A stretch of 19,083 nucleotides of DNA from assembly GCA_035642125.1 (NCBI GenBank), contig DASQSZ010000286.1:1-19083 (forward strand). Direction: 5' to 3'. The translations under genes and the position numbers were made by a program. The stretch's first letter is position 1. Each line of letters starts with the position of its first letter. The DNA comes from CALAED01 sp937891035 (GTDB lineage Bacteria; Actinomycetota; Actinomycetes; Streptosporangiales; Streptosporangiaceae). This document shows positions 1 through 7,249 of the stretch, one piece after another. The notes below the pieces were generated by a model that saw only the letters and a list, made by a program, of their open reading frames with translations, was not told where the DNA came from and ran no database searches.

Positions 1-1
1 C

Positions 2-1183
2 ATCCCCTATGGCGGCGGCACCAGCGTCGTCGGCGGGGTGGAGCCGCGCGGTCTGGGCCGGGCGATCAGCCTGGACCTGTCCCGGCTCGACCAGGTGCTC
101 GAGGTCGACGCCACATCGCGGGCGGCCCGGATCCAGGCGGGCGCGACCGGGCCGGTGCTCAACCGGCAACTCGGCGAGCATGGGCTCACCCTGCGGCACT
201 TCCCGCAGTCGTACGAGCTGTCCACGCTCGGTGGCTGGATCGCCACCAGGGCGGGCGGGCACTTCGCGACGCTCGCCACGCACATCGACGACCTCGTCGA
301 GTCGGTGCGGGCGATCACGCCGCGCGGCACGTGGCAGTCACGGCGGCTGCCCGGCTCCGGCGCCGGCGTGTCGCCGGACCGGATGCTGCTGGGCTCCGAG
401 GGCGCGCTCGGCGTCATCACCGAGGCGTGGGTGCGGGTGCAGGCGCGTCCCGCCCACCGGCTGACCGCCACGGCAAGGTTCGGCTCCTTCGCGGCGGGCG
501 GCGAGGCGGTACGGGCGATCGCCCAGGCCGGGCTGCACCCTGCGAACTGCCGGCTGCTCGATGCCACCGAGGCCCGGCTCACCTCGGGCGGCGACGGCGA
601 GCGCGCCCTGCTCGTGCTGGGCTTCGAATCCGCCGATCACCCGGTCGAGCCCTGGATGGACCGGGCCCTGGACCTGGTCCGAGCCCATGGAGGTCAGGCT
701 GATCCGCCGCGCGGGCCACGCGGCGGGCAGGCCGGGGCGTGGCGTTCGGCGTTCCTGCGCATGCCGTATCTCCGCAACTCCTATCCGGCGATCGGGGTGG
801 TGGCCGAGACCGTCGAGACGGCGGTGACCTGGGATCGCTTCCCCGCGTTGCACGAGACGGTGGCCGCGGCCATCCGCGAGGTCGCGGGCGGGATCGTCAC
901 CTGCCGGCTCGCCTTCGTCTACCCCGACGGCCCGGCGCCGTACTTCACCGTGCTCACCCCCGCCCGGCGCGGCGGCGAGATCGCGCAATGGGACGAGATC
1001 AAGGCGGTCGCCTCGGACGCGATCCTGGCCGGCGGCGGCACGATCACCCACCACCACGCCGTGGGCCGTGACCATCGGCCGTGGTACGACCGGCAGCGCC
1101 CCGACCCGTTCGCGGCGGCGTTGCGCGGCGCCAAGGCGGCCGTGGACCCGGCCGGCATCCTCAACCCCGGCGTCCTCGTCTGA
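2..1183 (+). CDS. FAD-linked oxidase, alkyldihydroxyacetonephosphate synthase-like (5' end outside window)
   Basis: The frame is open from base 2, so the start lies upstream of the window; 393 residues are visible against roughly 500-550 for the full family. The first visible residues, PYGGGTSVVGG, form the FAD pyrophosphate-binding loop of the FAD_binding_4 (PCMH/VAO) fold. The stretch YELSTLGGWIATRAGGHFAT follows closely the equivalent region of alkylglycerone-phosphate synthase, and the C-terminal half carries the HHH triplet (GGTITHHHAVGR, about 1042-1077) characteristic of that enzyme. The protein ends with the family-typical VDPAGILNPGVLV. Known members swap the acyl chain of acyl-DHAP for an alkyl chain in ether-lipid synthesis; many bacterial homologues have unknown substrates, so the substrate is inferred only at family level. 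The gene converges on the cyclo-ligase-like gene with a 12-bp gap and no clear terminator. A start at the internal GTG at 38 would remove the FAD loop and is rejected. Confidence 0.88.
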   Translation: MPYGGGTSVVGGVEPRGLGRAISLDLSRLDQVLEVDATSRAARIQAGATGPVLNRQLGEHGLTLRHFPQSYELSTLGGWIATRAGGHFATLATHIDDLVESVRAITPRGTWQSRRLPGSGAGVSPDRMLLGSEGALGVITEAWVRVQARPAHRLTATARFGSFAAGGEAVRAIAQAGLHPANCRLLDATEARLTSGGDGERALLVLGFESADHPVEPWMDRALDLVRAHGGQADPPRGPRGGQAGAWRSAFLRMPYLRNSYPAIGVVAETVETAVTWDRFPALHETVAAAIREVAGGIVTCRLAFVYPDGPAPYFTVLTPARRGGEIAQWDEIKAVASDAILAGGGTITHHHAVGRDHRPWYDRQRPDPFAAALRGAKAAVDPAGILNPGVLV

Positions 1184-1195
1184 CCGAGCTCCGGC

Positions 1196-1933
1196 CTAGG
1201 GGCGGCGCAGGTGTTGGAGGGCGGGGACGGCGGAGATCTTGTCCTCGGTGAGGTGGTCCCACACGATGCCGGGCGGGCGGCGGGGAGCGGGCGTCCGGAT
1301 CACCTCGTCCGGCGTGACGATGACGTCGACCCGGAAGTCGTGCCCGGTCTCCGGCAGCGGCTCGCCGCGCACGATCTGCAAGCCGTGCACCGTGGTCGCG
1401 ATCGCGGTCTCCGCGTCGACCAGGCCGGCCTCGGTGAGCAGCCCGAATTCGAGGTCGGAAAAGCCGCCGCCCTTGCCGACCCGCCGGCCGTCCGGGTCGG
1501 CGGCGACCGTGCCGCACACGACGAGGTCGATGTGCGGCATCTCCTCGATCGCCACCGGCACGCCGTATTGGCCCGCGCCCTTGATCGAGGCGGCCTTGCG
1601 CGGCGCGACCGGCAGCCGCGCCGGGTCCAGCAGGATGAACGGCCGGTCCTCGGTCAGCCGGGGCACCGCCATGTAGACCCGGCGGCCCTCGGCGAGCGCC
1701 CGAGCCCGCACCGGAAGCTGCGGCGAATCGGGATTGACCTTGAGGACCTGGGCGCCGGTCCATTCGGGCAGCCCGGCCAGCCGCTCGGCCGCCTTCTCCG
1801 CGCCGATGAAGTTCGGGATCCGGCCGTGCGCCCCCGGGAACCGTGCGGCCCGCTCTCGTTGGAGCAGGTCCCAGATCCGCTCCCGCACCTGGTCCTTGGC
1901 CCGAGCCGCCGCCGCGAGATCCACGATCGACAA
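1196..1933 (-). CDS. 5-formyltetrahydrofolate cyclo-ligase-like protein (COG0212 paralogue)
   Basis: This 245-aa protein (TTG start at 1933; GTG at 1924 is an alternative) belongs to the 5-FTHF cyclo-ligase superfamily. The diagnostic glycine-rich loop RVGKGGGFSDLEF (about residues 151-163) corresponds to the nucleotide-binding R(L/V)GxGGGYYD signature. The N-terminal half (AHGRIPNFIGAEKAAERLA, VLKVNPDSPQLPVRARAL) and the C-terminal tail PPGIVWDHLTEDKI match the longer MTHFSD/5-FCL-like paralogue group rather than classic YgfA/MTHFS enzymes. True MTHFS converts 5-formyl-THF to 5,10-methenyl-THF using ATP; for the paralogue group a role in thiamin metabolism has been proposed instead, so folate activity should not be assumed. 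The gene begins one base after the stop codon of the AfsR-like regulator with only a weak ribosome site, implying translational coupling to it. The open frame extends upstream into the regulator, but that part is a shadow. Confidence 0.85.
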   Translation of the reverse strand: MSIVDLAAAARAKDQVRERIWDLLQRERAARFPGAHGRIPNFIGAEKAAERLAGLPEWTGAQVLKVNPDSPQLPVRARALAEGRRVYMAVPRLTEDRPFILLDPARLPVAPRKAASIKGAGQYGVPVAIEEMPHIDLVVCGTVAADPDGRRVGKGGGFSDLEFGLLTEAGLVDAETAIATTVHGLQIVRGEPLPETGHDFRVDVIVTPDEVIRTPAPRRPPGIVWDHLTEDKISAVPALQHLRRP

Positions 1934-1934
1934 T

Positions 1935-4900
1935 CTAGTGGTTCGGGGAGGTGGCCGCGCCGAGCCGGACGGCGTCGGGAGCGCGGTGGGCGCCGCGGGC
2001 GTGCGCGGCGGCGAAGGGCTCCGCGCCCATGGCGCCGCGGCAGGCTGCGGTGACCCGATCGATGTCGGCCTGCTCGGCCGGGGCGGCGGGCAGGGAGTTC
2101 GCCTGCCGGGCCGCGGCGGCGGCACCGAGCACCTCGGCGGCGCGGACGTGGTCGCCGGCCAGCGCCAGCGCCCCGGCCAGGCCTTCCAGAGCACCCACCG
2201 TGTCGCGCGGTGCGCCGAGCCGCGCCGCGAGGTCAAGCGCTTCACGGTGCAGGCGCAGCGCGGCGGCGGCGTCGCCGCGCAGTTCGGCGACGAAACCCAG
2301 CTCGGCAACGACCATCGGGACGTGCAGGGACGGCGCGGCGTCCTGGGGAGGGGCGGTCTCCAGCAGGTGGCGCAGGCGCGATTCGGCGGTGTCGAGGTCG
2401 CCGCTTCTGCGGGCGGCGAAGCAGAGGACGATTTCGGCGAAGACCTCGCCGTTTTGATACCCCTGCTCGGTGGCCAGCCGCAGCGCCCGCGCGCCGTGCT
2501 CCAGCGCCGCAGGCTGATCGCCGCGCTGGGTGTGGATCCAGCCGAGCCAGCACAGCCTGATCGCCACTTCGGGCCACAGCCCGAGTTCCTCGGCCAGGCG
2601 CAGGGCGTCGCGGTGCAGGCGGGTGGCGCGGTCGTGGTCGCCGGTCATCTCGGCCAGCGCGGCCAGCCAGCCGGTGGCGCCCATCTGCCCCCAGCGGTCG
2701 CCGAGCCGGGTGAACAGCTCGGCGCTGCGCGCGGCGTCGCGTTCCATGACGGCGAGATCGCCCCGAACATGGGCGAGGTTGGCGCGGGTCATCAGGATCG
2801 CGGCCTCGGCCCACTGGTCCCGCTCGGCCTCGGCGGCGTCGAGCGCGCGGGCCAGGAGCTTGTCCGCGTCGGCGAGGTCACCGTGCCCGAGCCCGGTGTG
2901 GGCGAGGAACCACGCGGTCCTGCCGCGATCGGTGCCGGGGAGGTCGGCGGCCGCGTCGCGGCCGCCGGGGTCGCCCTGGAGCGACTCGATCCCGGCCAGC
3001 CAGATCCGGGCTCTGGCGATGAGCGGCTCCCCGGCCACGGCGACCGACAGCACTGCCCGGAGGCAGCGCCGGGCCTCGGTCAGCCGGCCGCGCAGGACCC
3101 AGTACCAGGCCAGCGCGTTGACCAGCCGGAGCCCGGCGGCCGCAGCCCGCTCCGCCACGCAGTGATCCAGTACGGCACGCAGGTTGGCGGCCTCGGCGTC
3201 GAGGCGGCGCAGCCATCGGCGCTGCTCGGGACCACGGAGGAAGGGCTCAGCCCGTTCGGCGAGGGCGAGATAGTAGTCGCGGTGCCGCCGGCGTACCCAC
3301 TCGGTCTCGCCCGCATCGAGCAAGCGGTCCACGCAGTACGCGGACACCGATTCAAGCAGCCGGTAGCGCGGCCCGTCGGCCTGCCGCACCATCACGACCA
3401 GCGACCGGTCCACCAGCCTGACCAGCAGGTCGAGCACGTCAAGGCCGTCGAGGCCGTCGCCGCCGCAGACCGCCTCGGCGGCCTCCGCCGTGCAGCCGTC
3501 CGCGTGCACGGCCAGCCTGCGCAGCACGGCCTGTTCGGGACCGGTCAGCAGCTCCCAACTCCAGTCGATCATCGCCAGGAGCGTGCGCTGTCGCGGCGGG
3601 GCACCCCGGTGGCCGGTGGCCAGCAGGCGGAACCGGTCGTCCAGCCGGTCGACCACGCCCCGCAGGCCCAGTGCGCGGACTCTGGTGGCGGCCAGTTCCA
3701 GGGCGAGCGGGATACCGTCCAGCCGGCGGCATAGCAGACCAACCGCGGGCGCGTTGTCGGCCGTGAGGGCGAAGCCGCGGACTGCGGCGGCCGTGCGGGC
3801 GACGAACAGCCGGACGGCGCCGGCTTCCGCCAGCGCGCTCGGCGCCGTCTCCTCGCGCCCGGGGACCTCGAGCGGCGGGACGTCCCAGACGACCTCGCCG
3901 GCCACGCCCAGCGGTTCCCGGCTGGTCGCGAGAACCCGCAGGCCGGGCGCGGCCAGCAGCAGCTTTTCCGCCAGGGCCGCGGCTTCGTCGATGACGTGCT
4001 CGCAGTTGTCGATGATCAGCAGGAGGGTTCTGGAGCGCACGGCGGCGACGAGGTCCGCGTGGCCGCTTTCCCTGATGTTGAGCGCCGCGGTGACCGTGTC
4101 GGTCACCGAACCGGGGGCGGCGCCGGCCAGCTCCACCATCCACACGCCGTCCGGGTGGGCGTGCGGATCCGTGCGGCCGGCGGCGACCTCGATCGCGAGC
4201 CGGGTCTTTCCGACGCCGCCGGGGCCGGTCAGCGTCACCAGGCGTTCGCCGTCCAGCAGCGTGTGTATCTCGGCGACCGCGCGGTCCCGCCCGATCAGCT
4301 CAGTGAGCGGTGTGGGCAGCGGCGGGGCGGGCGGCGTCGGGCGGGCCTGGGCGGCCAGGGCCAGCGGCGTTTCCAGGTCCTGGGTGAGGATCGCCCGCTG
4401 CAGCGCGGCCAGCTCGGGGCCCGGGTCGAGGCCCAGCTCGTCGGCGAGCCGCCGGCGCGTTTGCTCGTAGGCCTCCAGCGCCTCGCTTTGCCGTCCGGCG
4501 CCGTACAGCGCCCGCATGTGCGCCGCCCGCAGGCGTTCCCTGAGCGGGTGGGCGGCCACCAGTTCGCCCAGCTCACCGGCGAGGACCGCATGCTCGCCGA
4601 GCGCCAGCCGGGCCGCGGCGGCGTCTTCGATGGCGGTCAGCCGCTGTTCTTCCAGCCGGGCGGTCACGGCACGGGTGAACGGCGCGTCGGCGAAGTCGGC
4701 GTACGCGGGACCGCGCCACAGCGCGAGCGCGTCGGCGAGCAGCGCCGCCTTGACCTCGGCATCGCCGGTTTCGCGCGCCCGCGCGGTCAGCATGTGGAAC
4801 CGCCGCGCGTCCACCGCCTCGTCGTCCAGATCGTCCAGCCGCAGCCGGTAGCCGGGTGGGCGGGAGACGACGAGGTCGCGGCCGCCCGGCTGGGCGTCTT

Positions 4901-5126
4901 CCAGCGCCCTGCGCAACTGCGAGACCTTCGCCGACAGGGCGCCGAGCGGGTTGCGCCGCGGCGGCTCGTCGCCCCACAGATCCTCGATCAGCCGATCGGC
5001 GGAGACCAGGCGCCCCTCGTGCAGCAGCAGTACGGCGAGCAGGGCACGGACCTTCGCGCCGGGGATGGGAACCGGCTCGCCGGCGGCCGTCCACACCGCG
5101 AGCGGACCCAGCACCCCGAAACGCAT
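1935..5126 (-). CDS. AfsR/SARP-family transcriptional regulator (wHTH-BTAD-NB-ARC-TPR)
   Basis: This 1063-aa regulator starts at the ATG at 5126 (MRFGVLGPLAVWTAAGEPV), the canonical SARP N-terminus; the in-frame extension upstream covers the promoter and is not typical of the family. Domains: OmpR-type winged helix (residues ~1-95, with SAKVSQLRRAL), BTAD domain (~100-245, ending LGLDPGPELAALQRAIL), NB-ARC/STAND ATPase (~275-540) with Walker A GPGGVGKTR at 301-309, Walker B LLLIIDNCEHV at ~367-377, TSREPL at 401-406 and GIPLALELAA at 471-480, then helical TPR-like repeats to the C-terminus. Family members such as AfsR bind direct repeats upstream of target promoters and are gated by ATP and signals sensed by the helical part. 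A TATGGT hexamer six bases before the ATG, with no good ribosome site, suggests a leaderless mRNA. The gene diverges from the FMN reductase operon, its likely target, and is coupled to the cyclo-ligase-like gene downstream. Confidence 0.93.
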   Translation of the reverse strand: MRFGVLGPLAVWTAAGEPVPIPGAKVRALLAVLLLHEGRLVSADRLIEDLWGDEPPRRNPLGALSAKVSQLRRALEDAQPGGRDLVVSRPPGYRLRLDDLDDEAVDARRFHMLTARARETGDAEVKAALLADALALWRGPAYADFADAPFTRAVTARLEEQRLTAIEDAAAARLALGEHAVLAGELGELVAAHPLRERLRAAHMRALYGAGRQSEALEAYEQTRRRLADELGLDPGPELAALQRAILTQDLETPLALAAQARPTPPAPPLPTPLTELIGRDRAVAEIHTLLDGERLVTLTGPGGVGKTRLAIEVAAGRTDPHAHPDGVWMVELAGAAPGSVTDTVTAALNIRESGHADLVAAVRSRTLLLIIDNCEHVIDEAAALAEKLLLAAPGLRVLATSREPLGVAGEVVWDVPPLEVPGREETAPSALAEAGAVRLFVARTAAAVRGFALTADNAPAVGLLCRRLDGIPLALELAATRVRALGLRGVVDRLDDRFRLLATGHRGAPPRQRTLLAMIDWSWELLTGPEQAVLRRLAVHADGCTAEAAEAVCGGDGLDGLDVLDLLVRLVDRSLVVMVRQADGPRYRLLESVSAYCVDRLLDAGETEWVRRRHRDYYLALAERAEPFLRGPEQRRWLRRLDAEAANLRAVLDHCVAERAAAAGLRLVNALAWYWVLRGRLTEARRCLRAVLSVAVAGEPLIARARIWLAGIESLQGDPGGRDAAADLPGTDRGRTAWFLAHTGLGHGDLADADKLLARALDAAEAERDQWAEAAILMTRANLAHVRGDLAVMERDAARSAELFTRLGDRWGQMGATGWLAALAEMTGDHDRATRLHRDALRLAEELGLWPEVAIRLCWLGWIHTQRGDQPAALEHGARALRLATEQGYQNGEVFAEIVLCFAARRSGDLDTAESRLRHLLETAPPQDAAPSLHVPMVVAELGFVAELRGDAAAALRLHREALDLAARLGAPRDTVGALEGLAGALALAGDHVRAAEVLGAAAAARQANSLPAAPAEQADIDRVTAACRGAMGAEPFAAAHARGAHRAPDAVRLGAATSPNH

Positions 5127-5128
5127 AA

Positions 5129-5140
5129 ACGCACCATAAC
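5129..5140 (-). promoter_or_regulatory. Candidate leaderless -10 region of the AfsR-like regulator
   Basis: On the minus strand TATGGT lies six bases before the ATG at 5126, giving the TANNNT-N6-ATG arrangement of actinobacterial leaderless promoters. No purine-rich ribosome site is visible in front of the ATG. No convincing -35 is seen; about 40 bp further upstream are the direct repeats at 5167-5186, so autoregulation is possible. Confidence 0.35.
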
Positions 5141-5166
5141 GGCCATCGCAGCCGGGCGAGAAAGAC

Positions 5167-5201
5167 ACCGTAAACCGACCGTAAACGACCTCCGCCATAG
5201 T
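5167..5201 (+). promoter_or_regulatory. Putative SARP/AfsR-type direct-repeat operator and promoter of the FMN reductase operon
   Basis: Two identical 9-mers, ACCGTAAAC, occur at 5167-5175 and 5178-5186, so they repeat with an 11-bp period, one helical turn. About 8-9 bp after the second copy is CATAGT (5196-5201), a fair -10 hexamer for the rightward operon. Known SARP/AfsR sites are heptamer direct repeats with 11-bp spacing lying about 8 bp upstream of the -10 and replacing the -35. The match in geometry, and the location between an AfsR-like gene and a divergent operon, make regulation by that protein likely; this is inference. Confidence 0.62.
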
Positions 5202-5266
5202 GAGGACACCAGCCGGAAAGCGGATGCGGACGGCGAGTCCGCAGGGCGAGCGCGAGGAGGTCGATG

Positions 5267-5854
5267 ATGGCGGAGAACACCAGACCACAGCTGGCGGTCA
5301 TCATCGCCAGCACCCGCACCGGGCGGTTCGGGCCTACCGTGGCCGAGTGGTTCACCGACCGGGCCCGGCGCCGCGGCGATCTCGATGTCGAGCTGATCGA
5401 CCTGGCGAAGGCCAGGCTCCCGCAGACCCTCCGCGACCATGACGAGCTTGTGCCGGCGCGGGTGCGGAGGCTGGGGACGCGGCTGGCCGCCGCCGACGCC
5501 TTCGTCATCGTGACGCCGGAGTACAACGGGAGCTTTCCAGCCCCGCTCAAGACCGCCATCGACTGGTTCTACGAGGAGTGGCACGCCAAGCCCGTCGGCT
5601 TCGTCGCCTACGGACGGGAGTCGGGCGGCCTGCCCGCCGTCGCCCAGCTGCGCCAGATCTTCGCGGAGCTGCACGCCGTGACGATCCAAAGTGCGATCAC
5701 TCTTCCGTGTTACTGGGACCTGTTCACCGCGGACGGCGGTTGGCCCAAGGCCACCGCAGCCTGCAACACCAACGTCAAGACCACGCTCGACCAGTTGGTC
5801 TGGTGGGCCCGCGCGCTCATGCGGGCCCGCGCCGACAACCCGTACGTCGCCTGA
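5267..5854 (+). CDS. NADPH-dependent FMN reductase family protein
   Basis: This 195-aa flavodoxin-fold protein opens with the family motif LAVIIASTRTGRFGPTVAEW (phosphate-binding loop for FMN) and carries TPEYNGSFPAPLKTAIDWF in the middle, the hallmark of the SsuE/MsuE/YieF-type NAD(P)H:FMN or quinone reductases. It should be a cytosolic enzyme that reduces flavin or quinone with NADPH. The ribosome site GAGGAGG (5254-5260) sits 6 bases from the ATG at 5267 and only 3 from the ATG at 5264, so 5267 is preferred. It is the first gene of a three-gene operon with the DUF6069-like and DHFR-like genes (gaps of 18 and 43 bp) and diverges from the AfsR-like regulator, behind a direct-repeat operator. 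The substrate cannot be read from sequence. Confidence 0.9.
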   Translation: MAENTRPQLAVIIASTRTGRFGPTVAEWFTDRARRRGDLDVELIDLAKARLPQTLRDHDELVPARVRRLGTRLAAADAFVIVTPEYNGSFPAPLKTAIDWFYEEWHAKPVGFVAYGRESGGLPAVAQLRQIFAELHAVTIQSAITLPCYWDLFTADGGWPKATAACNTNVKTTLDQLVWWARALMRARADNPYVA

Positions 5855-5872
5855 ATCTCGAAGGAGTACGTC

Positions 5873-6369
5873 ATGACCGCCGCCACCGCCGCCCCGCCAC
5901 CGCCACCGCGACGGCGACGGCGACCGCGACGGCGACCGGCATCGACACCAGCGGCTCGCGCCGGCCCGTCCGGGCCGTCTCCACCAGGCGGGTCCGCGCC
6001 ACCGCCGTGGCGGCGGCGGTCCTTGCCAACTGCGTCCTCTACCTGGGGGCCCGAGCCCTGGGCACCGACTTCGAGATCACCGACCCCGGTAAGACCGAGG
6101 CCCACCAGTTCATCCTCCCGGAGATCGCCCTCTTCACCACATTCTTCGCGCTGCTCGGCTGGGGCTCGCTGGCCCTGCTCGAGCGCGTGACGCGCCACGC
6201 TCGGTCCGTATGGACGATGCTGGCCGGAACGGTCTTGGTGCTGTCATTCGTCCCGATCGGCATTGAGCAGGCCACTCCTGCCACCAAGGCCATGCTGACC
6301 GTGATCCACATCGCGGTCGCCGTGGCGCTCGTTCCGATGCTGCGCACTCCCGCGCGGCGTCGCGCCTGA
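5873..6369 (+). CDS. DUF6069-like four-helix membrane protein, reading frame disrupted near the start
   Basis: A ribosome site AAGGAG (5861-5866) precedes ATG at 5873, which opens MTAATAA, but that frame then runs into Pro/Arg-rich nonsense ending at 6190. The adjacent frame (codons in phase with 5875) encodes an Ala-Thr repeat followed by a plausible membrane protein ending at 6369, with four hydrophobic segments: around AVAAAVLANCVLYLGARALG, ALFTTFFALLGWGSLALL, TMLAGTVLVLSFVPIG and MLTVIHIAVAVALVPML. Topology and size (about 165 aa) fit the DUF6069 family of actinobacterial membrane proteins, of unknown function. Adding one C to the CCCC run near 5891 joins the two frames perfectly. Either the sequence lost a base there, or the gene is broken or slips within its repetitive GCC/ACC/GCG/ACG tract. 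A restart at GTG 6007 would keep most of the membrane segments. The gene lies between FMN reductase and the DHFR-like gene. Confidence 0.7.
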
Positions 6370-6412
6370 CCCGGCGGCCCATCCGACCCGATCCACCGAA
6401 AGGAAGCACCTC

Positions 6413-6976
6413 ATGCGCAGGCTCAAGCTCCAGGTCCAGATCACCGCCGACGGCTACATGGCCGGCCCGAACGGAGAGATGGACTGGATGGCACTTCCAT
6501 GGACCGACGACATGAACGCCTACGTCAACGCGCTGTATGAATCGGTCGACCGCATGGTGCTGGGCCGCCGGCTCGCCGAGGGGTTCATCCCGGCCTGGGA
6601 GGCCGGGCCCGAGGGCGAGACCCAGGAATCCATCGACATCATGAACAACACGCCCAAGGTCGTGATCAGCAACACCCTCACCGAGTCGCCGTGGAAGAAC
6701 GCCGTCGTCGCCGGGGGCGAGCTCGGCCAGATCGTGAATCGGCTCAAGGCCCAAGAGAGCGGGGATTTGATCACCTTCGGCGGCGGCACGCTCGTCTCGA
6801 GCCTGATCGCCGAGGGCCTGATCGACGAACTCCACCTGTTCGTGAACCCGGTCGCGATCGGCACCGGAATGCCGGTGTTCCCCGATATCGGCACTCACCA
6901 CCGGCTCCGGCTGGTCACCGCCCGGCCGTTCGAGTGCGGGATCACCGGGTTGCACTACGAGCCGAAGGGCTCCTGA
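6413..6976 (+). CDS. Dihydrofolate reductase-like protein (RibD C-terminal domain family)
   Basis: This 187-aa protein begins MRRLKLQVQITADGYMAGPNGEMDWM, the typical start of the bacterial RibD_C/DHFR-like family, and contains TFGGGTLVSSLIAEGLIDEL followed by VNPVAIGTGMPVFPD, the NADPH-binding glycine motif and the conserved late strand of that family. Members share the fold of the RibD reductase domain and DHFR; the single-domain stand-alone proteins are mostly uncharacterised, so a NADPH-dependent reductase is as far as the evidence goes. A ribosome site AAAGGAAG (6399-6406) precedes the ATG at 6413. It is the third gene of the operon behind the AfsR-like regulator's divergent promoter. The pairing with an FMN reductase suggests a shared redox or drug/pterin-related role (inference). 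A strong hairpin lies 20 bp after the stop. Confidence 0.9.
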   Translation: MRRLKLQVQITADGYMAGPNGEMDWMALPWTDDMNAYVNALYESVDRMVLGRRLAEGFIPAWEAGPEGETQESIDIMNNTPKVVISNTLTESPWKNAVVAGGELGQIVNRLKAQESGDLITFGGGTLVSSLIAEGLIDELHLFVNPVAIGTGMPVFPDIGTHHRLRLVTARPFECGITGLHYEPKGS

Positions 6977-6996
6977 CCGCGACGGGCGAGAGCCGT

Positions 6997-7027
6997 GGGA
7001 GCCGTGGGAATAGCTCCCACGGCTCCC
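6997..7027 (+). terminator. Perfect 13-bp hairpin after the DHFR-like gene
   Basis: GGGAGCCGTGGGA (6997-7009) pairs with TCCCACGGCTCCC (7015-7027) across a 5-nt loop. It starts 20 bp after the stop at 6976. No real T-run follows, which is common for actinomycete terminators. Confidence 0.65.
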
Positions 7028-7071
7028 ATCCTTCGCGGCGGCACGATCGCGGAAACAGCCGACCGGATGCC

Positions 7072-7101
7072 GGGCAGGGCCGAAGCTCTGCCCGACTCTT
7101 T
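7072..7101 (+). terminator. Second plus-strand terminator candidate with a short T-run
   Basis: GGGCAGGGC (7072-7080) pairs with GCTCTGCCC (7085-7093), with one G-T wobble, around a CGAA tetraloop, and is followed by CGACTCTTT. Of the hairpins in this gap it looks most like a classical intrinsic terminator for the rightward operon. Confidence 0.5.
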
Positions 7102-7107
7102 GCGCAC

Positions 7108-7146
7108 GTGCCACCACCGGCCCGGTAAGCGGGCCGGTGGTGGCAC
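7108..7146. terminator. Perfect 17-bp hairpin, probably bidirectional terminator
   Basis: GTGCCACCACCGGCCCG (7108-7124) is perfectly complementary to 7130-7146 with the loop GTAAG. It lies between two convergent operons and could stop transcription from either side; no T-run is present on either strand. Confidence 0.55.
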
Positions 7147-7223
7147 CCCACGCACCCTGCCGCCACGGCGACGGAGAGCCCCGTCGCCAGGGCACGGAAA
7201 CCGCTCACAAACCGCAAGGGTAC

Positions 7224-7239
7224 GGCCGGTCCGCCGGCC
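7224..7239 (-). terminator. Short GC hairpin downstream of the FAD/NAD(P)-binding gene
   Basis: GGCCGG (7224-7229) and CCGGCC (7234-7239) flank a 4-nt loop, 10 bp past the stop of the leftward operon at 7250. Only six base pairs and no T-run, so support is modest. Confidence 0.35.
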
Positions 7240-7249
7240 CGGTCGCGGG

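Noticed and set aside
1734..3734. 666-codon open frame on the plus strand opposite the AfsR-like gene
   Set aside because: Antisense shadow of the regulator's C-terminal region and the cyclo-ligase start; composition is low-complexity and it has no family motifs.
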